A DNA stretch of 64,000 bases from Gordonia mangrovi (GTDB lineage Bacteria; Actinomycetota; Actinomycetes; Mycobacteriales; Mycobacteriaceae), in assembly GCF_024734075.1 (NCBI RefSeq), contig NZ_CP102850.1, forward strand, positions 1,674,001 through 1,738,000, in the 5' to 3' direction. A program made the position numbers and the translations under genes. This document shows positions 57,874-64,000 of this stretch, one piece after another; position 1 is the stretch's first letter; each line of letters begins with the position of its first letter. Under the pieces are notes generated by a model. The model made no database searches. It worked only from the letters and a program-made list of their open reading frames with translations, and was not told the origin of the DNA.

Positions 57874-59978
57874 GCCGGGCCCTCGGCGGTGCCGGCAGGT
57901 TCTCCCTGCGCCTGGATGGCGGTGATGGCCACCGTGTTCACGATGTCGGACACCAGCGCACCTCGCGACAGATCGTTGATCGGCTTGTTGAGCCCCTGCA
58001 GCACCGGTCCGATGGCCACCGCATTCGCGCTGCGCTGCACCGCCTTGTACGTGTTGTTGCCGGTGTTGAGGTCCGGGAACACCAGCACGGTGGCCTGCCC
58101 CGCCACCGGAGACTTCGGCATCTTGGTGGCCGCCACGCTCGGCTCCACGGCCGCGTCGTACTGGATGGGTCCCTCGACGAGGATCTCCGGGGCGCGTTTA
58201 CGGACCAGATCGGTGGCCACCCGCACCTTGTCGACATCGGCGCCGGACCCGGATTCGCCCGTGGAGTACGAGAGCATGGCGACCTTGGCCTCGATACCGA
58301 ACTGAGCGGCCGTATGCGCCGACGAGATGGCGATGTCGGCGAGTTGCTCGGCGGTCGGGTCGGGCACCACCGCACAGTCGCCGTAGGCGAGCACCTTGTC
58401 GGCCAGGCACATGAAGAACACGCTGGACACCGTGTTGACGCCGGGTTTGGTCTTGATGATCTCGAAGGCCGGCCGGATGGTGTGCGCGGTGGTGTGCACC
58501 GCCCCGGACACCATGCCGTCGGCGATCCCGGTGTGCACCATCATGGTTCCGAAGTACGAGACATCGTGCATCATCTCGGCGGCCCGCTCGACATCCATCC
58601 CGCGATGCTTGCGGATCTCGGCGTATTGGGCGGCGAACTCGTCCAGCAGCTCCGAGGATGCGGGATCGATCACGTCCACACCGTTCAGGTCGACGCCGAG
58701 TTCCTGTGCCCGCGTGTGTATCCGATCAGTGGGTCCGAGCAGGGTGAGCCGGGCGACGTCGCGCCGCAACAGATGTCCGGCAGCGCGCAGGATCCGGTCT
58801 TCGTTGCCCTCGGGCAACACGATGTGTTTGGGCTGCGATCGGGCGCGGGCGACGAGTCCGTACTCGAACATCTGCGGGGTGACCACCGACGGCGCGCGCA
58901 CGTCGAGCACCTTGAGCAGGGCCTCCGGGTCGATGTGACGCTCCATCAATGCCAGTGCCGCATCGATCTTGCGCACGGAATCACGCCGCACCCGGCCGCG
59001 AGTGTGCGCGGCGGTGCGCGCCGTCTCGTAGGTGCCGTGACCGCACGCGATGATCGGCAGCGTCGGTTTGAGACCTTTGACGAGGGCCTCGATCATCGGA
59101 TGCGGCCGCAGCCCGCCGTTGAGGATGATTCCCGACAACCGCGGAAAGCTTTGGGCGGTATTGGCGTTGACGAGCGCCAGGAGCACGTCGGAGCGGTCGG
59201 CGGGGGTGATCACCACCATCCCGTCGGATAGTCGCTCCAGGATGTGTTCGACGGTCATGCCGCCGGCCATCACATTGAGCGCCTCACGGTCGAGCAGGGC
59301 CTCGTCCCCGCTGTACATGTGTGCGCCGAGAGCCTGCTTGAGTTCACCCATGGTGGGCGCGAACAACACCGGATTCTCGGGCAGACACCAGGTCGGCACG
59401 CCGGTCTTGCCCACTTCCCTCTTGTTGACCGCGAGCAGCTCGGGCTCGCTGCGGTTGACCACGATCGCGGCCGTCGTCGCGTGCGCCGCCGAGATCTCGG
59501 CCAGCAGCAGGTCGGCGATCCCGCGCAACTCCACCGCGCTGCGGCCGGAACCCTTGATCGCCAGGATTATCGGTGCCGACAGGTTGGCAGCGATGCGCGC
59601 GTTGTAGCTCAGTTCCGACGGATTGCCGACGTCGGTGTAGTCGGAGCCGACGATCAGCACGGTGTCGCACGACGCCTCGACGGCGTGGAACCGCGCCACG
59701 ATCTCGCCGATCGCGGCCTCCGGGTCATCGTGCACCTGGTCGTAGGTGATCCCGATGCGGTCCTCATACGGCAGATCCACCGAGTCGCGGTGCATCAGCA
59801 GGTCGAGGATGTAATCCCGTTCGCCGGCGGTCGCCCGCGAAATCGGCCGGAAGACGCCGACGCGCCCGCCACGTGCCGAGAGCAGCGACAGGAGCCCGAG
59901 GGCGATGGTCGATTTGCCGGTGTCCCCTTCGGCGGAGGCGAGGTAGATGCTGCGCGACTCGACGGTGTCTGCACCCAT
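57870..59978 (-). CDS. pta: Phosphate acetyltransferase
   Basis: A 702-residue long-form Pta forming acetyl phosphate from acetyl-CoA. The N-terminal 350 residues are a P-loop/DRTGG-type regulatory part ([22 protein letters not shown]). The C-terminal half is the PTA_PTB catalytic domain ([88 protein letters not shown]). It overlaps ackA. The start is ATG at 59978. Confidence 0.96.
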   Translation of the reverse strand: MGADTVESRSIYLASAEGDTGKSTIALGLLSLLSARGGRVGVFRPISRATAGERDYILDLLMHRDSVDLPYEDRIGITYDQVHDDPEAAIGEIVARFHAVEASCDTVLIVGSDYTDVGNPSELSYNARIAANLSAPIILAIKGSGRSAVELRGIADLLLAEISAAHATTAAIVVNRSEPELLAVNKREVGKTGVPTWCLPENPVLFAPTMGELKQALGAHMYSGDEALLDREALNVMAGGMTVEHILERLSDGMVVITPADRSDVLLALVNANTAQSFPRLSGIILNGGLRPHPMIEALVKGLKPTLPIIACGHGTYETARTAAHTRGRVRRDSVRKIDAALALMERHIDPEALLKVLDVRAPSVVTPQMFEYGLVARARSQPKHIVLPEGNEDRILRAAGHLLRRDVARLTLLGPTDRIHTRAQELGVDLNGVDVIDPASSELLDEFAAQYAEIRKHRGMDVERAAEMMHDVSYFGTMMVHTGIADGMVSGAVHTTAHTIRPAFEIIKTKPGVNTVSSVFFMCLADKVLAYGDCAVVPDPTAEQLADIAISSAHTAAQFGIEAKVAMLSYSTGESGSGADVDKVRVATDLVRKRAPEILVEGPIQYDAAVEPSVAATKMPKSPVAGQATVLVFPDLNTGNNTYKAVQRSANAVAIGPVLQGLNKPINDLSRGALVSDIVNTVAITAIQAQGEPAGTAEGPA

Positions 59979-60065
59979 GGCCTCAGCCTATCGGCGATCG
60001 AGCGACCGCAGCGACCGGTAGCGGGTGAATTCCAGTCGCTGATCTGGCGACACCGGTTCTCGGGG

Positions 60066-61688
60066 TCAGAGCAGAATGCCCGGGTTGCAGATGCCGTCGG
60101 GGTCCAGCGTCTGTTTCACCGCCCGCAACGCCTCGAGCGCGAGGTCGCCGATCTCGTCGTGATAGGCGTCGCGATGGTCGCGGCCGACTCCGTGATGGTG
60201 GGTGATGGAGGCACCGGATGCGCGGATCGCGGTGTTGGCGGCCGTTTTCGCCGCCGCCCACTGGTCGATCGGGTTCCGGGCCTGCGGACAGACGACGGTG
60301 AAGTAGAGCGAGGCCCCGGCCGCGTACACATGGCTGACGTGACACATCACCAACGGCTCGGTATCCATCGCGGTCAGTGCGGCGGTCACTGCGGCGGTGA
60401 CCGCACCCTTCACCTCGGTCAGCCGCGACCAGTACGTGACGGTCTCGAGCGTCTCCACCAGGACGCCGGCGTCGAGCAGTGGGTCGCGCAGGTACGGCGC
60501 ACGGAACCGGCCGGTCCGCCACGCCTCCCCCGGCCCGGGACCGACGCAGCGCCCGCCGGCGGCATGCAGCACCTCGGCAGTCGCGTCGCGCCGACGGTCG
60601 ACCTCCGCCGCAACGCCCTCATGGCCGACGACCGCCAGACAGCCGCCGGCAGCGGCGCCGAGCTCGTCGGGGTCGGCGAGGTTGATGGCGGTCTCGACCT
60701 CGTCGGACAGCCGCAACACGGTGGGCATCGGCCCGTCCTGGGCGAGTCGGCGCAGCGCGGCCGCCCCCGCGTCGAAGTCGTCGAACCGCCAGCCCTCGAA
60801 CAGTCGGCAGGCCGGCGCCGGGTGGATGCGGACGGTGACCTCGGTGATGATCCCGAACGCCCCCTCCGAGCCGAGAACGAGCTGACGCAGGTCCGGGCCG
60901 GCCGCCGATCGCGGTGCGGTGCCGAGTTCCATCGTGCCGCGCGGGGTGGCGAGCACCAGATGCTCGACCATCTCGTCGAAGCGCCCGTAGCCGGCCGACG
61001 ACTGGCCGGCCGATCGGGTGGCGGCATAGCCGCCGATGCCGGCACCCGCGTAGGACTGCGGGAAATGCCCGAGCGTGAATCCCTTGGCGCGCAACAGTTC
61101 CTCGGCTCGGACACCACGCAGACCGGCCTGCAGCGTGACGGTGCGGGAGATCTCGTCGACGGCGACGAGCCGGTCGAGTCGACGCAGGTCCACCGACACC
61201 ACTCCGACGACATCCGCACGCTGCGGGGTGAGACCCCCGACCACCGACGTTCCCCCGGTGAACGGCACCACCGCGACGCGGTGCTCGGCGCACAGGGCCA
61301 ACAGCCGCACCACCTCGTCGTGGCTCCCCGGTGTGACGACGAGATCCGGCGCGTCGCCGCCGTCGCCGCCGCGCAGGGCGAGCAGATCCGTCGTCGAGTA
61401 GCCACGGGTGTGCTCGATGCGATCGCGGTGTTCGGCGCTGACATTGGCCGCACCGAGCAATCCCCGGAGTGCCGCGTGCAGCGCGTCGGGGACCGACGGG
61501 CGGGCGAGCACGACGGCGGCGGGATCGACACCGGGATCAGCAACCGCGTCCGACCCGGCGAGCGCGGCGGCCGCGGCCGGCAGTTCGGCGGGTGTCGTCG
61601 GGTCACCCCACCGGGGCCGGTGCATCGTCACGACCGGCAGCGCGGTCTCGTCGTCGGATGTGTTCGGCCGCCTCGCCTCGTCGGACAT
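60066..61688 (-). CDS. FAD-binding oxidase, alkyl-DHAP-synthase-like
   Basis: A 540-residue vanillyl-alcohol-oxidase-type flavoprotein. The FAD domain includes VVPFTGGTSVVGGL and GAGIGGYAATRSAGQSSAGYGRFDEMVEHLVLATPRG, and LGSEGAFGIITEVTVRIHPAP. The C-terminal HHHGVGRDHRD and the end LDPDGICNPGILL are typical of alkyldihydroxyacetonephosphate synthase and D-2-hydroxyacid dehydrogenase relatives. Substrate is uncertain. With its TetR neighbour it is inserted between pta and fgd1, which are adjacent in M. tuberculosis. Confidence 0.85.
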   Translation of the reverse strand: MSDEARRPNTSDDETALPVVTMHRPRWGDPTTPAELPAAAAALAGSDAVADPGVDPAAVVLARPSVPDALHAALRGLLGAANVSAEHRDRIEHTRGYSTTDLLALRGGDGGDAPDLVVTPGSHDEVVRLLALCAEHRVAVVPFTGGTSVVGGLTPQRADVVGVVSVDLRRLDRLVAVDEISRTVTLQAGLRGVRAEELLRAKGFTLGHFPQSYAGAGIGGYAATRSAGQSSAGYGRFDEMVEHLVLATPRGTMELGTAPRSAAGPDLRQLVLGSEGAFGIITEVTVRIHPAPACRLFEGWRFDDFDAGAAALRRLAQDGPMPTVLRLSDEVETAINLADPDELGAAAGGCLAVVGHEGVAAEVDRRRDATAEVLHAAGGRCVGPGPGEAWRTGRFRAPYLRDPLLDAGVLVETLETVTYWSRLTEVKGAVTAAVTAALTAMDTEPLVMCHVSHVYAAGASLYFTVVCPQARNPIDQWAAAKTAANTAIRASGASITHHHGVGRDHRDAYHDEIGDLALEALRAVKQTLDPDGICNPGILL

Positions 61689-61706
61689 CGACCCACCTCC
61701 TCACGC

Positions 61707-61725
61707 GTTACACATTCAGCGTAAC
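61707..61725 (-). promoter_or_regulatory. Candidate TetR operator before the FAD oxidase gene
   Basis: GTTAC (61707-61711) mirrors GTAAC (61721-61725) with a 9-base spacer, flanked by CGCG on both sides. It lies 18-37 bp upstream of the oxidase start and would overlap its promoter. The TetR gene just upstream is the likely binder. Confidence 0.5.
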
Positions 61726-61754
61726 TGTCACGCGGTTGTTGGCGGCAGTCACCT

Positions 61755-61826
61755 CACGACTTCACGATGCCCGTTCACCTCACGATGGCCGTTTACTTCA
61801 CGATGGCCGTTTACTTCACGATGGCA
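61755..61826. repeat. 18-bp tandem repeat of the tetR 3' end
   Basis: The unit CACGATGGCCGTTTACTT (plus strand) occurs as two exact and one to two degenerate copies. On the minus strand each full unit repeats the last codons IVK and the TAA stop of the TetR gene, so the 3' end has been duplicated downstream. All copies are in the same frame. Confidence 0.8.
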
Positions 61827-62359
61827 CGGACCACCAGATCGGCGACCTCGTCGTCGGAGAGCGCGCTGTCCGGGATGAGCATCAACGAGTAGATGGTGCG
61901 GACCAGGAATTCCGCGGCACCCCGCGGGTCCGGGCGGAGTTCGTCGGCGATCTCCGGCTGGAGATCCGGCAGCGCCTGCTCCACGATCTGGTGGATCAGC
62001 GTCGGGCCGGCCGCACCCTTGGTCGCGACCAGCGCCCGCACCACCTCTTCGGGTTCATTGCGCAACACGTACTGCAGTGCCTCGTGTTCCCGAATGTAGG
62101 GCAGCACGTTGCGCACCTGAGCGCGCACCTTGCCCGCCGCGTCGGGCTCGGTGTCGGCCCATTCGCGCAGTTTCACCCGCAGGGTGACCACCTCGCGCTC
62201 GACGATCGCGGCGATCAGCGCGTCCTTGCCACCGAACATCCGGTACGCCGTCGCCCGCGCGACACCGGCCTGACGTGCCACCGAGGTCAGGCTCAGTGCC
62301 TTCGCCCCGAAGCGCGACACCAGCGCCACGCCGACGTCCACCATGCGGTCACGTTCCAT
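61811..62359 (-). CDS. TetR-family regulator
   Basis: A 182-residue TetR protein starting MERDRMVDVGVALVSRFGAKALSLTSVARQAGVARATAYRMFGGKDALIAAIV, in which residues 18-45 are the HTH. The ATG at 62359 is chosen over upstream reading, which runs into the hairpin repeat. It lies upstream of the FAD oxidase on the same strand and probably controls it. The effector is unknown. Confidence 0.86.
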   Translation of the reverse strand: MERDRMVDVGVALVSRFGAKALSLTSVARQAGVARATAYRMFGGKDALIAAIVEREVVTLRVKLREWADTEPDAAGKVRAQVRNVLPYIREHEALQYVLRNEPEEVVRALVATKGAAGPTLIHQIVEQALPDLQPEIADELRPDPRGAAEFLVRTIYSLMLIPDSALSDDEVADLVVRAIVK

Positions 62360-62394
62360 GGTCGAACACGGTATCGGACCCTGCACGCCGATTC

Positions 62395-62460
62395 CGGCCG
62401 CACCTGCGGCTTCTGGCCGCAGTTCCCGTTCCAAGCCGGAATGGGAAGCTGCGGCCAGAA
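62395..62460. terminator. Terminator after fgd1, copy B of a dispersed hairpin repeat
   Basis: TTCTGGCCGCAG (62411-62422) pairs perfectly with CTGCGGCCAGAA (62449-62460), and TTCCCGTTCC (62423-62432) pairs with GGAATGGGAA (62438-62447) with one mismatch. The stem is about 22 bp with loop AAGCC. It is related in sequence to 36216-36286. Confidence 0.8.
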
Positions 62461-62489
62461 CTCACCGGACGCGCGATGGGGACGGGGCG

Positions 62490-63506
62490 CTACACCGAGA
62501 GCTCGCGCAGCCGGGGTGCCAGATCCTTCTCGAAGTTCTGCAGGAAGCGTCGCTGATCGTGGCCGGGCGCGTGGAACACCAGGTGATTGAGCCCGGAGTC
62601 GGTGTAGAACTTCACCTTCTCGACCGCCTCGTCCGGATCGGAGGCGACGATCCAGCGCTTGGCGACCTGCTCGATGGGCAGTTCGTCGGCGAGCCGCTCC
62701 ATCTCGGTCGAGGAGTTCACGCTGTGCTTCTGCTCGGCGGTCAGCGACAGCGGCGCCCAGAACCGGGTGTTCTCGAGCGCGAGTTCCGGGTCCGGATCGT
62801 AGGAGATCTTGATCTCGATCATCCGGTCGATCGTCTCGAAGTCGCGGTCGGCCTTCTCCGCGCCTTCCTTGACCGCCGGGATCAGCTTCTCCTGGTACAG
62901 CTCGGCGCCCTTGCCCGAGGTGCAGATGAATCCGTCACCGGCGCGGCCGGCATACCGCGCGACCACCGGGCCGCCCGCGGCGACGTAGACCGGGATCGGC
63001 TGCTCGGGCACGTCGTACATGTACGCGCCCTTCGTCTGGTAGTAGTCGCCGTCGAAGTTGACCTCTTCGCCGGTCCACAGTGCGCGCATCAACTTGATCG
63101 ACTCGCGCAGCCGCGCGAAACGCTCCTTGAACTCCGGCCATTCGCCCTGGAAACCGGTCGCGTACTCGTTGAGCGCCTCGCCGGTGCCCACGCCGAGCAT
63201 GATCCGCCCCGGATACATACATCCCATCGACGCGAAGGCCTGCGCGATGACGGCCGGGTTGTAGCGGAAGGTCGGCGTCATCACCGACGTCCCGATCTGC
63301 ACGCGCTTGGTCCGCTCGCCGACGGCCGCCATCCACGCCAGGGAGAACGGGGCGTGACCCCCGTTGTGACGCCACGGCTGAAAATGGTCGCTGACCGTCA
63401 CCGAGTCCAGACCGTGCTCCTCGGCCAGAACCGCGATCTCCACGAGTTCACGTGGGTCGAACTGCTCCGCCGACGCCTTGAGCCCGAGTTTGAGTTCTGC
63501 TGCCAC
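62490..63506 (-). CDS. fgd1: F420-dependent glucose-6-phosphate dehydrogenase
   Basis: A 338-residue FGD that reduces coenzyme F420 with glucose 6-phosphate, making F420H2 for reductases. It matches M. tuberculosis Fgd1 closely in pattern: [79 protein letters not shown] and [18 protein letters not shown]. The catalytic His40-type residue is in SDHFQPWRH. The GTG start has GAGG eight bases upstream. Terminator copy B follows. Confidence 0.96.
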   Translation of the reverse strand: MAAELKLGLKASAEQFDPRELVEIAVLAEEHGLDSVTVSDHFQPWRHNGGHAPFSLAWMAAVGERTKRVQIGTSVMTPTFRYNPAVIAQAFASMGCMYPGRIMLGVGTGEALNEYATGFQGEWPEFKERFARLRESIKLMRALWTGEEVNFDGDYYQTKGAYMYDVPEQPIPVYVAAGGPVVARYAGRAGDGFICTSGKGAELYQEKLIPAVKEGAEKADRDFETIDRMIEIKISYDPDPELALENTRFWAPLSLTAEQKHSVNSSTEMERLADELPIEQVAKRWIVASDPDEAVEKVKFYTDSGLNHLVFHAPGHDQRRFLQNFEKDLAPRLRELSV

Positions 63507-63576
63507 GCTGTTACCTCGTTTTCGTCCATCACCGATCGATCACTCTGTCTCCAACCTACTCAGGCCCGGCACGGAC

Positions 63577-63647
63577 GGTTCGTCCCCCGGGTGCCGTGTG
63601 CTCCTCCGGCGGGACGTGGGAGGAGGTGGCTGCCCGGGGGACGAACC
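63577..63647. terminator. Nested hairpin downstream of katG
   Basis: GGTTCGTCCCCCGGG (63577-63591) is the exact complement of 63633-63647, and within the loop CTCCTCC-type bases (63601-63607) pair with GGAGGAG (63619-63625). The katG stop is 23 bases away. It probably ends katG transcription and insulates fgd1. Confidence 0.75.
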
Positions 63648-63669
63648 CTGCGGAGACGACCCGAGGGGA

Positions 63670-64000
<331 letters not shown>

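Overview
The window is high-GC actinobacterial DNA of the mycolic-acid group (Mycobacteriales), most like Gordonia or a close relative. The best evidence is the right-hand third. Read right to left, fgd1, pta, ackA, pknG, glnH, glnX, mutT3-type NUDIX, thiE, thiO, thiS and thiG lie in the same order and relative orientation as Rv0407 to Rv0417 of Mycobacterium tuberculosis. F420-dependent glucose-6-phosphate dehydrogenase, a PknG module, REP13E12-type HNH proteins, GTG starts and many lipoproteins fit this placement. Genus is inferred from gene content only.

Left part (1 to 13.5 kb): a DUF2202 lipoprotein under a CsoR-type copper operator, a P2-like P-type ATPase with replaced ion-site residues, two further lipoproteins, an alpha/beta hydrolase, a BCCT osmolyte carrier, a large ATPase-LuxR regulator, small unknown proteins and a class I polyphosphate kinase 2.

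Middle (13.5 to 43 kb): a DHA2 efflux pump behind a double operator; an ectoine/hydroxyectoine-type ABC importer (ehuBCDA); a luciferase-like oxidoreductase; a branched-chain-type ABC importer operon (livK, fused livHM, livG, livF) followed by a TetR gene, with a G/C homopolymer hairpin between livK and livHM; a second DHA2 pump; DUF389 protein; alkyl sulfatase; GAP-family membrane protein with a tiny secreted peptide; guanine deaminase; ATP-grasp enzyme; DMT-like membrane protein; a phosphoribosyltransferase pair; a second ATPase-LuxR regulator; and a two-gene ABC exporter.

Right part (43 to 64 kb): a TetR/MpaB-Lcp-type oxygenase pair, a mobile-DNA scar (IS481 remnant plus a 13E12-type HNH gene in AT-richer DNA), the thiamine operon thiO-thiS-thiG behind a TPP riboswitch with divergent thiE, a stand-alone LeuA regulatory-domain gene behind what looks like a leader-peptide attenuator, the GlnX-GlnH-PknG amino-acid sensing module, pta-ackA, an FAD-linked oxidase with its own TetR (both absent from this position in M. 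tuberculosis), fgd1, and the 3' end of katG running off the window.

The most interesting observations are the PknG N-terminus with repeated GTQ threonine motifs, the attenuator in front of an orphan LeuA domain, a perfect 34-bp palindrome inside a lipoprotein gene, two dispersed copies of a GGCCGCA-type hairpin repeat, and stop-codon-containing tandem repeats at gene 3' ends.
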